Shown one piece after another: positions 18,010-26,862 of a stretch of 26,862 nucleotides of DNA. The position numbers were made by a program, and so were the translations under genes. The DNA lies in the NCBI GenBank assembly GCA_964200075.2, contig CAXNAA020000129.1:1-26862 (forward strand), read 5' to 3'. Positions within the stretch are counted from its first letter, which is position 1. Every line of letters starts with the position of its first letter. Under the pieces are notes generated by a model, which was given only the letters and a program-made list of their open reading frames with translations, was not told the DNA's origin and made no database searches. The DNA is from Sphacelaria rigidula (lineage: Eukaryota > Phaeophyceae > Sphacelariales).

Positions 18010-19080
18010 GAAAGTTTTCCAATTTTCAAATCGGTTGTTTTCTCAGACTTTCCAGATTCGGCTTTGAATTTCTGTGACAGAATGCTGTCTTGTTTTTCTT
18101 GTAATGAAAAAAAACAAGCAGAACTTTTCGAAAAACTGCTCAAAACGTGACCCCATTATATGGAATACAAGGTACTACACTGATCACAACACAATCCTGC
18201 AGTGGTATATGGAGTTCAGAGTACTACACTGAACACATCACAACACAGCACAGCTTCTATAGTGTTTTTTAGAACCTGAACACGAACTGCATACAGTATG
18301 CATCAGCTTCTCATGTTGTAACGAACAAGGCGCTTCCCACACCCATCACTTCTATGCTGTAGTTGTCGCTGTGCTGTTGTGCATTCGAACACTCTACGAC
18401 GAACATGGTGTGATGTGCGCTGGAGAGTGCCTGAACAGTTGTAGTGCTGCATGCGGTGTTCCGGTAAGCACAGAAGTGGGGTGAGATCAAAGTGCTGTAC
18501 ACTAGCTACTGTCTATACACAAAGGTGAAACGATGAAACGATCACGTGACGACTGTGCAGCTGTCTGTTGCGTCTCCGTCCGTACTTCAGCTATAGTCGG
18601 GTGCTGGGATCGGAGAAGACACGCAAGGTGGACGCGTGCACGTTGGGGCGAACAAACTGAGCCACGACGGGGCTGCTCTATCCCAAGCGTTTGATGACAG
18701 GAGCTGTCTGCCTTGATGTCTCATGTGATAGTTCTTCCCCCCATATCTGCGTGAGTTGTTTCTTTACTGTCGTGTCGTTCAAATCTGCTGCGTGGGCTCC
18801 ACATTTCAAATAACGACGCAGCATCGACCATTCCAATTTTCGAATTGGTTGTTGTCTCAGGCCTATTCCAGATTCGGCATTGGATTTTTGTTACGCTTTG
18901 CATTTCTGCGACGCATAGACACCCACCACTCACGCGCGTTGTTCAAGCACTAGCTCATCATCCACACAAGGCAGCCTTTGTTTGACGGAAATCCGTCCAG
19001 TATTTGATGAAAGGCAGTCCCGTGCGTAAGGTGCGTGGGCGTTGTAGCACGATTGAAACGCGTACCGTTTTCTCCCATGA
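18010..19080. other. No gene; short direct and tandem repeats
   Basis: A ~55 bp segment at 18030-18085 ('ttccaattttcaaatcgg...ccagattcgg') recurs at 18825-18880. At 18168-18246 a ~45 bp unit ('tatatgga...tactacactga') is repeated twice in tandem. Frames here are short and unsupported. Confidence 0.45.
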
Positions 19081-19086
19081 GGAAAA

Positions 19087-19195
19087 ACGGCAGCAGCAGC
19101 AGCGGAAGCAGCAGCAGCAGTATCGGCATCGGCTGATTTAAACCCACCCCAGCCGGGTACATGCTGCTGATACTGCTGCTGTTGCTTCTTCTCCT
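19087..19195. repeat. CAG/CTG trinucleotide-rich tract, two opposed runs
   Basis: (CAG)n-like runs at 19087-19122 are followed after ~40 bp by CTG-rich runs at 19161-19185, so the tract can fold on itself. A 60-codon frame on the CTG side (19161-19343) starts with a Leu run from the repeat and has a second hydrophobic segment (AALLVVAGLFACCFTLAY). A small membrane protein is possible but not supported otherwise. Confidence 0.7.
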
Positions 19196-19863
19196 TCTCG
19201 TGCGGAACGCGGTCCGCGTTTCGACCTGCGACAACACCCATACGCCCTTGCGCATGATTGCCGCCCTCCTTGTAGTCGCTGGTCTGTTCGCGTGCTGTTT
19301 TACCCTAGCATACTCGATTAGAATGGCGCGTGATTTGTCGTGAAAATGAAGTTGTGAACCGTCACTTCACTATCTCCATCACGAGATGATTATCATCCCC
19401 CTTGTTTATTGAGACACGGCCTTACTTAGAAGTCCGCATCGTAGTTTGAAACACCTCAGGATCGTTGTTCAAAACCAAACAACGTTAAGGTTACAAGTAT
19501 ACCCTGCCTGCTGAGCATGTTCTCTATGTGTGTAGCTGTGTTCATGTCATCTATTTGCGTGCTGTTCACCTGCCCGCTGAGCATCACACGTGCTCGTCTA
19601 TGCGCGGGCGGGTTTGTACAAGTGGCGCTCTCAAATTAAAAAACTTGGCTCTCGAATTGCTCGTATATAACCTTCGCACATTGAAAAAACGTGGGTTCTC
19701 GAATTAAAAAAGACAAGTGGGCAACATCCCCGTACCGACAGTAGCGATGCTAGTGGATACAAGATCCTGACAGTCTGGCAGCCGGCAAGGTAGTCATGGT
19801 AATGTCCTTCTACCGATATCAACTTACAGTGCACTGTTGCAAAGGTCATATGTGAATACTTTG
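19196..19863. other. No gene recognised
   Basis: A paired 'cctgc(c)cgctgagcat' direct repeat (near 19505 and 19570) and a repeated 'ctctcaaattaaaaaact'/'tctcgaattaaaaaag' word (19628, 19694) are the only structure I see. Confidence 0.4.
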
Positions 19864-19865
19864 TA

Positions 19866-20228
19866 GAGCTCGGAAATGGTTTGTCTAACCATTAATCAGT
19901 TGAATGGTTACGCGTAGCGCCCTCATTAAGCATTCAAATGGTACATACTGGTTTGATCGTCAAGCGGCGTAGCCGCGAACCAAAAAGGCCTCCCCGGTAG
20001 CGGGGGCCCCGCCGGAGACGCCCCCGGAGGGGCCGCTGGAGCGACTTGTCTTCACTAGAGCTCAACAATACGTGAAATTTGGGCCAATTTTCAAGGGCTA
20101 TGTAACCTACGTAGCCGGTAACGGTAAATAATAGTTTGGAACCATTATCCAAAAACTTCATTTCACCATTACCATTATTACCATTATAATTATAATGACC
20201 AGTTATAACTGGTACCATTTCCGAGCTC
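19866..20228. mobile_element. MITE F (363 bp) with TA duplication
   Basis: It has perfect 15-bp inverted ends GAGCTCGGAAATGGT, flanked by TA (19864-19865 and 20229-20230). It has no ORF, so it is non-autonomous. The ends differ from those of elements A, B and C. The right side is rich in 'accatta' words. It contains the GC-rich block described separately. Confidence 0.7.
19968..20044. repeat. GC-rich palindromic block inside MITE F
   Basis: A strikingly GC-rich stretch ('gcggcgtagccgc', 'cgggggccccg', 'ggcctccccgg' with 'ccggaggggcc') sits in otherwise AT-leaning DNA. It can form several strong hairpins. It resembles the short GC clusters and palindromic repeats found in some organelle genomes, but the origin is only inferred. 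Confidence 0.6.
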
Positions 20229-20230
20229 TA

Positions 20231-22070
20231 ATATTTTGGCGATTGCCTCACCTGCATTTCGCCCAGATGTAGTGGATTTTTCCACCATTTCACCGCGCCA
20301 TATTATATGTGAAAATGTATCAGTTCCTGCATAATGTTGAAATGTCCCAGACCCTGAACGAAGATTCTACAGTCGGTACGAACACGGTGTTAGAAGTATA
20401 CTGTACACAGTATGAAATATATTGCCGACTATAATTTGTGTAAAACTCGTACCCCAAGTCGGTAGCTGCAACGCCACACTTCGAGACAACAACAGTGTGT
20501 AAAAATCTCCACAATATCGAATGCTACAGGCATCTTTCGCGCCATAGCGGCTGTGTTACCATACAGCTTCGCCCACGATACAGGCAGCCATGACAGCAGC
20601 AGCGGCGACCTTTCACTCCTGCGTGCGCAACCTGGGGCAAACGCACGCTGTGGCTACTACACGAAGATCTTTACAAAATGATACTCCGCGAGCACGTTGA
20701 ACGCAGATACAAGCGGTTGCGTGCATGATGTGGCGAAGTGCATAGAACAGCGCGGAATCAAAGCAGCACAGAGGTAGGCTGAGGATGTGGCTTTCTGTGG
20801 TGTGCTTTGTCACCCTGCACCCTGCCGCGGTGCAGTGAGCAGGTAGTACCACCGAAGGCATAACGTCGCGGCTGGTACGCAGTGTCGAACACATCGCAGC
20901 AAGCAGCGTACTTCATGTACAACAGACGAGGATGTGTGTTTCAAGACTGATGCGGACAGAGTGGGACCCGTATCTACAGGACCCTGCACTAACTCGCCCT
21001 GTTCTAGTGAAAACATGATTTTTTTCAGCAAAAAACGCTTGCAACGTGTGCTGTGACAAATGTCATGCGTCATGCAACTTTATCCCATGTGCGGCATCGC
21101 CCGTGAAGCGAGCTGTTGAAGCTAACAGTGTCTAACCCTCTTCCCACGATGACCTCCTGTCTGAGCTCGAGATAATTGAAACTGCCGAACATGACTCCAA
21201 CTAGTGTAACGTACACCTCACCGTGATTAAAGCTTGCATATTATCGAAAAGGAACAACACTGTGAGGGCGTCTGTCTGTTCTGTGCCTTTCCCATTCCAT
21301 TCCAATGTAAGAAAGCATAGGAAAAATGGAGGCGCGATACGAAGCAGAGCAATCTATTGCAAAGAGTGTCTGGGATCTTCCTGACGGAAATCACACAAGC
21401 CAATGAAATGGGAATGGTCCGCCCAGTCGATCAGCGAAGAAGCGAATGGGCTGCCCGGTCGGTTGAGAAAAGAAGCGCAGAAGGCCATCTGCACCCATGA
21501 CACGCACACGTCCCTGCTGCATTGCATCCCTGGCACGGTCTTTTCATCATTCATTTTCACGTCAAAACTGTGACAATGCAACACAGATGACCCGCCCTGG
21601 GGGTGCCGGTCTGAATAGGTCGAGACAGAGCCGATCGAAAACGCACGCTAAAGTACAGCAGTGCAATGCTTTACATTACAGTACAGTGTTGTCTTCTCTC
21701 TCCCAACCATTGTGTTCGTTCCATTCGTCTACGGGTATCACCAAGGATCAGACTACACGAAATTTTTCGACACCGTCGTCCCTTCCTACCTTCAGTTGCA
21801 AAAAAAGTCTTTGAGCTGCGCTAGGCATTCACTTTTGAAGTTAATGCTTTACCCATGACAAACACAACTGATCCTTCGTGAGATGTCTGCTCTTTGTGCA
21901 AATAGATAAAGCCTAAGTGCACCGTACAGCATAGTACAATCAGTACACTACAGTGCAATGTTGTCTTCTCTGTGCCCCCCGTCGTATTCCTCTGGCTGTG
22001 ATTATTTTTCACTTGAAATTATTGGGGATCGTGTGTTGCTCAGGACATACTCCATCGATGCATAAATTTA
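20231..22070. other. No firm gene; one coding-like short frame
   Basis: A plus-strand frame opens after 'ccatgacag' near 20594 and reads ACATWGKRTLWLLHEDLYKM then ILREHVERRYKRLRA to a TGA at about 20727, without an ATG start. Elsewhere there are overlapping frames on both strands (20613-21073, 21354-21814) and a short duplicate ('acagtgttgtcttctct' at 21684, related words at 21954). Nothing is recognisable. Confidence 0.35.
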
Positions 22071-22313
22071 ATGCGGGCGGTCCTCCACGGTTACGTGTGC
22101 GACTCGAGTGCCGATTGTTGCGTTGGGTGCGCACAACCCCAGTGCATTGCACTGCAGCCTTCATTTCACGGCATGCCCCGCGGTCAGATCAGTACGCGAG
22201 ATATTATATTTTCAATTATATACTTTTTTTCAGGTTCAGGGTGTGCGCCTTTAGAGTTGGAGGATAAGGCACACGCCATGGGCTGCGTGTGGAGGGTCAG
22301 CAACAGGATGTAA
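22071..22313 (+). CDS. Candidate small Cys-rich protein, two exons
   Basis: From ATG 22071 the frame reads MRAVLHGYVCDSSADCCVGC then AQPQCIALQPSFHGMPRGQI. A 42-nt intron (22192-22233) with a strong pyrimidine tract ('actttttttcag') splits a Ser codon (A|GT). Exon 2 continues SGCAPLELEDKAHAMGCVWR to TAA. The product is 66 residues with seven cysteines, five of them within residues 10-25 (C-x6-C-C-x2-C-x4-C). The intron length is a multiple of three and has no stop, so retention would insert 14 residues. There is no clear signal peptide and the family is unknown. A short Cys-rich ORF could also arise by chance; the intron signal is the main support. Confidence 0.4.
   Translation: MRAVLHGYVCDSSADCCVGCAQPQCIALQPSFHGMPRGQISTRDIIFSIIYFFSGSGCAPLELEDKAHAMGCVWRVSNRM
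22192..22233 (+). other. 42-nt candidate intron
   Basis: GTACGC at the donor, an AT-rich body, and eight pyrimidines before the AG. It is among the best-looking introns in the window and a useful reference for splice-site style here. Confidence 0.45.
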
Positions 22314-22395
22314 GGTGTGACAAGGGTGCGATCAACCCGTCAAGAGATTGGATCGTAAAAGCAGTTGTATTTGGGTGGAGCATCCCACACAGGTG
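22314..22395. other. Short spacer
   Basis: Nothing is recognised between the Cys-rich gene and the satellite. Confidence 0.4.
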
Positions 22396-23040
22396 GACAT
22401 TCGGCTACCCCTTGTGGTGACCCTGTCAGGACAAACACCCTGTGGAGACCCTGAAGTGACCTTGTACAGGGCATTTAACCCTGCCAGCGTGGCATGAAAG
22501 GGCCTTGTCGGTTTAAACACCCTAACAGGGTTCGGCGGTGATACCCTGTTCATTTCGAGACCTTATACAGGGCAGTGTTTCAACACCTTGCCGAAGGATT
22601 GACTTTGACAGGGTGATGTTTCCATACCCTGGGTAAGCATCCACCTTGGCAAGGTAATGTTACGACACCTTATACATTCCGAGACCATTTACAGGGTAGT
22701 GTTTCAATACCTTGAGGAAGGGTCGACCTTAACAGAGCGATATCCCCAAACCCTGGGCAAGCATCCACCTTGGCCAGGTTATGTTACGACACCTTGTACA
22801 TTCCAATACCTTTCAAAGGGTGGTGTTTCAATACCTTGCGGAAGGATGGAGCTCAACAGGATGATGGTCCCATACCCTGGGCAAGCATCCACCTCGATAG
22901 GATAATATTTCGGTACGTTGTGCAAAGGCTCACCTTGAGGTAATCTTTCGAAACCCTGGGTAAGCACCGATTTCGGCAGGGTACTATTCCGACACCTCGC
23001 GCGAGGGTCCAGGTCGTTCCAAGGCGTCAACATCCACCTA
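22396..23040. repeat. Satellite: ~41-bp monomers in 124-bp trimers
   Basis: Monomers follow the pattern 'acc(t/c)tg ... agg ... ac(c/a) ... cagggt.atgttt'. Three distinguishable monomers (one with 'agtgtttcaa', one with 'gaagga/gaaggg', one with 'accctggg(t/c)aagcatccacc') follow in fixed order. The set repeats every 124 bp: units start at about 22559, 22683 and 22807, with a partial fourth to about 23000. Upstream (22396-22558) and at the right end the monomers are more diverged. The period is not a multiple of three, so frames through it are not genes. Confidence 0.85.
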
Positions 23041-23140
23041 GCCCTCTTTTCAGGCGTATGACGACGAACAAGGGCCAATAAGGTAGTTTTGAACTGAATT
23101 TTTGAATAGATCCCATTAGAGTCGGTCTAAATCAAACCAG
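23033..23140 (-). repeat. Dispersed repeat D, half copy
   Basis: 'agccctcttttcaggcgta' to 'cccattagagtcggtctaa' matches the right arm of the foldback at 24795-24897 in the same orientation and directly abuts the satellite. Confidence 0.6.
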
Positions 23141-23319
23141 CGGATGAGACATCTCGGATCTTAGCAGCTGACATGGCGCAACCAGCTACACACGTTTGTT
23201 ACAGAATGTCCGTGGACATTTTCTTGGAGCGTGGTCGCGAAGGCTGACGCCAGGGGCAGTGAAGCCAAGCGAGCAGATATTCAGCGCTAGGAGTGTAGAC
23301 AGAAGATGGTGTCATAGAG
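23141..23319. other. No feature recognised
   Basis: No repeat copy or supported exon seen. Confidence 0.4.
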
Positions 23320-23630
23320 GTGCCGCTTGTGGGCAAGACAGTCCAGAACAACCCAAGGACGGCAAATAAAGGGAGGCTGCTGGGCTCGATACGGTTTCTC
23401 ACTTTAGACCGATATACCCGTTATAGTACCGGCGATTTACAATGCTGCCTAGTAAATGTTCTGTTGTACTTGTCTAACGATTGTATACAAAACAACACGT
23501 TAATTATCTTGAAGCATTTATTGCGTGCAAGATGACCAACCCCTCAGTTGTGCAGAAGCTTTCTTTCGGCTCGCCCATGGACAAGATTTGTTGGCATTCT
23601 TTCCACCTAGACGTGAGGGTATGCAGCTAG
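23320..23630 (+). CDS. Possible two-exon fragment
   Basis: An exon to 23451 reads VGKTVQNNPRTANKGRLLGS then IRFLTLDRYTRYSTGDLQCC and ends CTA|GTAAAT. An 80-nt intron ending 'cgtgcaag' leads in phase 0 to ATGACC (23532) and VVQKLSFGSPMDKICWHSF, stopping near 23630 unless the GTATGC at 23620 is used as a donor. A second frame over the same bases (CAEAFFRLAHGQDLLAFFPP, continuing to 23800) is equally plausible, so the reading is uncertain. No domain known. Confidence 0.25.
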
Positions 23631-23985
23631 TTCTCTCCGGCGAATTTCTCCCGGGCGGTGATGGTTGGATGAGAGCAATGTATGTCAATCTATGCGCGTA
23701 CATGCAAGTCAGGTGTGTGCACGCGGCTTGTACGAGTAGTACAGTAGAGTATATAACCGAACAAACTGCTTGTGATCCGAACGGTAAGGGACCAAACTAG
23801 CTAGGTATACAGTGCGCATCGTTTGAACTGCAACCGAGCCCGCTGCTGAAAAGCTTCGCCCCTGTGCGGTTGGCAGCACCTTGAGATTATACCGAACACG
23901 GTAGCATGCATCCGATATCGGGCTCAACGCGCCCCCATGGGAAAAATCTCGGCACAAAAGCAGAATTCAGAGTGTTGAATCATAT
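23631..23985. other. No firm gene
   Basis: Only the alternative plus-strand frame noted in the preceding entry (VLSGEFLPGGDGWMRAMYVN) and an opposing 82-codon frame. No repeats seen. Confidence 0.35.
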
Positions 23986-24359
23986 ACGTATACCAATTGT
24001 CATTTTCTGCGTCACGAGCTGCCTAAAATCCAGTGGTCTATGAGCTGGGCCAGCAGTAAATCCCGCATTCTCTTTCCACACCACAACTTCTCAAGTTTTC
24101 CAAATCAGCGCGACATGAGCATATCGTTGTTAAGTGCAGACCAACCTAGTCACACAAGGCACCGCCGCTCTAACGTATACAAATTGTCATTTTCTGCGTT
24201 ATGAGCTGCATTAAATCCAGGGGTCTACGAGCTGGGCCAGCAGTAAATCCCGCATTCTCTTTCCACACCACAACTTCTCAAGTTTTCCAGATCAGCGCGA
24301 CATGAGCATACCGCTGTTAAGTGCAGACCAACCTAGTCACACAAGGCACCGCCGCTCTA
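23986..24359. repeat. 187-bp tandem duplication with A/C-type ends
   Basis: Two head-to-tail copies (23986-24172 and 24173-24359), about 95% identical by eye. Each contains '(t/c)GAGCTGGGCCAGC' followed by ~125 bp matching the left end of transposon C. It is a recent duplication of an element end. Confidence 0.85.
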
Positions 24360-24445
24360 ACTTCCTAATATTTCCTCTACACACCCAATAAATAGGATCG
24401 CGCGGGCTGATGAAAATGACGTGTCGAACTTTCAGCGCCTAAAGG

Positions 24446-24893
24446 CCAACTCTAATGGGAGCCGTTCGAAATTCTTGTCGAAAACTGCCTTTCGGGCCCC
24501 TCTCCGTCGATTTTCACCCGAAAAGAGGGCTAGGCGGATGTGGACGCCTTGGTATGACTTGATCTACTCGTTGAGGCCGTTCCACGGCAAATTTGCATTT
24601 CTCACTGGCCCCACTTTTGTTTTTGGTCAAATCACGCCAAACACGAATTTTCAGTGGAAAACGGTCAGGTGATCGAGATTTTCCCCAGTTTTTTATCGCT
24701 TGACCGTTTTTTATCGAATATCCGTGTTTGGCCAAGAGCAAAAGTGCGCTCACGGGGAAATGCAAAGTTGCAGTAGAACAGTCTCAAGTAGAACATTATT
24801 AGCCTCGCCCTCTTTACAGGCGTACAACGACGGAGAAGGGTAAACAAGGCAGTTTTGAACATGAATTTTTAACCGCTCCCATTAGAGCCGGTC
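24446..24893. repeat. Foldback element built from two inverted D arms
   Basis: Arms of about 220 bp meet near 24680 with almost no loop. Outer words are 'ctctaatgggagc' and 'gctcccattagag'; inner words are 'aacggtcaggtgatcgag' against 'tcgcttgaccgtt'. Identity is about 70% by eye. Frames in the arms (PEKRARRMWTPWYDL and similar) recur in other D copies but lack a known motif. Confidence 0.65.
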
Positions 24894-24898
24894 TAAGA

Positions 24899-25105
24899 CC
24901 CACATTTATGGCAACCACGAATCTCGATTTTTCGAAATCGGTGGGAAAGAAATGGGGGAACGCATTGTATAAACAAGGATTTGGACCAAATCGGGAGCGA
25001 AAAAATCGGAGGATCACGATCCTGGAACGGTTTTCCCCCAATTTTCGAGAAAAAATCGGGGAAAATCGTTCCGTGATCGTGGCTCACCCCGATTTATTTA
25101 GGTGA
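24899..25105 (+). repeat. Dispersed repeat E, copy 2, with hairpin
   Basis: It begins 'cccacatttatggcaacc' like 17874. Within it, 'atcctggaacggttttcccc' (25018-25037) and 'ggggaaaatcgttccgtgat' (25058-25077) pair as an imperfect inverted repeat around an ~20-nt loop. Multiple 'aaatcgg' words are typical of the family. Confidence 0.55.
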
Positions 25106-25687
25106 TGTACGGGCATTTGACATACAATGCTAGAGTACGAGGCGTTTGATATTTTTGCAACGGCAGCACAAGACAGTTTTGTGACAGCACAGGGCGTGCC
25201 TACTGCCCGCCCCAGTTTCTGAAGCAATTTCGCACGGGGTTTGACAAGGGGATAATAAATGCTGACGCCATACCCTGCGGCGATAGTAGTATCTTTTGCT
25301 GCGCTACGCTGCCACATGTATCACTAGAGTATAAAGAACGCTAATTTACTCTCCTAGCTGTTGTCGCTGTACTTGAGGGCTGATATACGGCACTGCACTA
25401 CTGAACTCTGCTCGCGCACAGTTTGTTCTCTGTTCTCGCAATACCGGCTATTCTATCATGTACGACCACATGGTATTATCATGTACTGTACTGCTGATTT
25501 AGCGTCCTGCGCTGTATTACCTCGGGGTACCAAGGTAAAACACTATACTCGAAGGATTGTTTACCGCCTGCCTGCTCTTCGGCTTCATGCACGAGTACGC
25601 AGTACCACACTCATGCAGGAAACGACCGTCTGTGTACAGAACCGTTTCACAGATCTGTGATACTGCTTTGTCTGTGCCATAAAACGT
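25106..25687. other. No gene recognised
   Basis: Frames of 77-99 codons overlap on both strands. There is no motif, splice model or repeat beyond short 'tactgta' words. Confidence 0.4.
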
Positions 25688-25765
25688 TCCCCCCGATTTT
25701 CAATCCACGAATTTGAGTACCCCCGTCCCGAAAAAATCGAGATTCGTCGCCATCAAAGTTGCTCC
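25688..25765 (-). repeat. Dispersed repeat E, copy 3
   Basis: The reverse orientation of 17874-17960: 'ccccccgatttt', 'aaaaaatcgagattcgt' and 'cgccatcaaag' correspond to 'aaaatcgggcgg', 'acgaatctcgcttttttt' and 'ttttatggcaacg'. Confidence 0.5.
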
Positions 25766-26446
25766 AACTCTTCAAATTACCAATTGCCTCTCCACTCTTC
25801 GTTCAAAATCACTGTCAGCTGGCCCAGCTCGTGCACGTTACACGTTTAGGTTTCGTTTGGCACGTTCAAAAAGTCAATGTTTCGGCGACTTCTTATGTTT
25901 GGAATGACATGTATCAGAAAACGCGTTTTTCTAATAAATGACCGAAAAGCCACTTATTCTGTGATCAGAAAACGTGTTTTGTGATGGGTTTTCACCTCAT
26001 TGCCCTTCGCTCGCCACTAGCGTGGTGGCCCTTCCTTGTAGAGAAAGTATAGTAGCACCTCTAGTACGGTAGCATATGGATATCAATTGAATCGTGTGAC
26101 AACGGTTTGGAGAGTGATAATTAATGAGTAGCATAAAGTGTGGCTGTGAGGGGAGCAAACAAGGGTCACTTCTGGTCAACGATAGATGAAGTCTCTGGAC
26201 CCCCTGACAGGGTAGAAGCCTCTGGAGCAGCACTGTGACCTTGTTCTGATATCAGGCAGGTTCACAATAAACATTTACTCAGGAAACTTGAAGTGTGTGG
26301 ATTAGGTTTTTGAAGTCGCACCCGACCGTTTGTAGAGCGTGAGGACGATCACGTTGAATAACAGGGGGGGGGGAGAAAGCGGCGGAGAGATAGGCGCAGG
26401 CCACACGAAACCAAGGCGACTGCGGTGACAGGAGGCTGTTGGAAGG
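25766..26446. other. No gene recognised; upstream region of the edge gene
   Basis: A 'gatcagaaaacg(c/t)gtttt' word occurs twice (25913 and 25964). A G10 run lies at 26363-26372, and G/A-rich DNA leads up to the ATG at 26447. An in-frame TGA at 26429-26431 precedes that ATG. No promoter element is identified with confidence. Confidence 0.4.
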
Positions 26447-26788
26447 ATGGCAGCGCGAAGGGAAGAGGGCACCAGCGAGACGGTTGATAAGGTGAAGTTT
26501 GCAGTAGCCGAGCTGACCTTGAGTGGATCCTTGAAAGTGCTTGAATATGGGCGAGTATTCAGTGGGCAAGCTTTCAGACGCTTTTGCCAAAGGTATACCG
26601 CGAATATGAGGAGACAGAGGGTAAAAGTAACAAAGGCCGGTCGGTGAAGTGCGCACTCTTTCTTGATCATGCAAGAGTTGATGCCCAAGCACATCTAGAC
26701 CTGCGTGTCTGACACTATCTTTGACCGATTGCCACTCGACGAAGACGAATTGCAGCAACGGATTGCACGCCACGCGAAATATTACCAG
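26447..26788 (+). CDS. Candidate gene 5' end, two exons, continues off the window
   Basis: ATG 26447 follows an in-frame TGA. Exon 1 (26447-26620) reads MAARREEGTSETVDKVKFAV then AELTLSGSLKVLEYGRVFSG and QAFRRFCQRYTANMRRQR, ending AGG|GTAAAAGT. A 78-nt intron (26621-26698) ends 'catctag'. Exon 2 (26699-26788) reads TCVSDTIFDRLPLDEDELQQ then RIARHAKYYQ and ends CAG|GTGTGT, so a further exon beyond the edge is expected. Both exons are exact multiples of three in phase 0. The product is charged and helical, with no signal peptide or membrane segment in the visible 88 residues. Family not recognised. The minus strand is open for 164 codons here but is His/Pro/Ser-rich and is taken as a shadow. 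Without splicing the ORF stops after 66 codons. Confidence 0.45.
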
Positions 26789-26862
26789 GTGTGTGTGTTG
26801 TTGTGTTGTCGTCCCATTTATTCTGGGGTCCAGTCTACACCTTTCGGTGTATGTGGGTGCAT
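26789..26862 (+). other. Partial intron, GT-rich, cut by the window edge
   Basis: It starts with (GT)n and 'gttgttgtgttgtc' and has no acceptor before the end of the window. Confidence 0.35.

Larger units (their letters stand above)
24231..25831. mobile_element. Possible larger element with A/C-type TIRs
   Basis: The left end CGAGCTGGGCCAGCAG (second tandem copy) and the right end, whose reverse complement is CGAGCTGGGCCAGCTG (25816-25831), face each other. The left flank is TA, the right flank TG. The 1.6 kb between them holds repeats D and E and a hairpin, with no long ORF. Because the right-hand duplication is imperfect and other left ends exist nearby, this may be two unrelated ends. Confidence 0.3.

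Noticed and set aside
19161-19343. Small two-span membrane protein
   Set aside because: The first hydrophobic segment is just the CTG repeat read as leucine. No conservation or splice evidence.
22396-23040. CRISPR-like array
   Set aside because: Monomers are directly adjacent with no unique spacers. The periodicity is that of a satellite in eukaryotic DNA.
26279-26773. Minus-strand frame of 164 codons
   Set aside because: It is antisense to the two-exon plus-strand gene. His/Pro/Ser/Leu-rich composition is typical of a shadow frame.

Overview
The window reads as nuclear DNA of a eukaryote. No stretch shows bacterial-style packed genes. The best coding segments are short and separated by GT...AG introns of about 40-75 nt (a few longer ones). 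Most of the rest is layered, decayed transposable elements, satellite and microsatellite DNA. I cannot name the organism. A repeat-rich alga or other protist would fit, but that is inference. Every gene call rests on open frames, splice-phase agreement and composition read by eye, so confidences are modest. No rRNA or intact tRNA was seen.

Left part (1-7,300): a decayed mobile-element landscape. A fragment resembling a retroelement integrase lies on the minus strand near 579-785. Two inverted copies of a ~335 bp repeat (1311-1647 and 6944-7277) carry an open frame with a CGVHAC motif resembling the active-site cysteine region of Ulp1/C48 proteases. Between them is the clearest structure of the window, a nested set of DNA transposons. 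Element A1 (2257-6239, TIR CGAGCTG(G/A)GC(C/T)AGC, TA duplication) has been invaded three times: by B (2406-3407, TIR CCCTTTTGGGACCGA, TTA duplication, carrying a 135-codon ORF), by A2 (3745-4910, a second copy of A1's own family) and by C (5173-5772, same type of ends). A2 is uninterrupted and supplies the empty site for all three insertions. This confirms the junctions and target duplications. With the insertions removed A1 is about 1.2 kb, like A2.

Middle part (7,500-18,000): candidate spliced genes. These are a small plus-strand gene (7501-7784), a phase-consistent six-exon plus-strand candidate (10139-12907) with one apparent 1-nt frameshift in a T run, a minus-strand two-exon 3' end (14729-15001), and weaker coding-like segments to 18 kb. 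None is recognised as a known family. A (GAT)18 microsatellite lies at 9409-9463.

Right part (18,000-26,862): mostly repeats. It includes trinucleotide runs, a 363 bp TA-flanked MITE (19866-20228) holding an unusual GC-rich block, a satellite made of ~41 bp monomers in 124 bp trimers (about 22,400-23,040), a 187 bp tandem duplication, a foldback element (24446-24893) and hairpin-forming repeats. Two small two-exon genes look plausible: a Cys-rich one (22071-22313) and one at the right edge (26447-26788) whose continuation lies outside the window.
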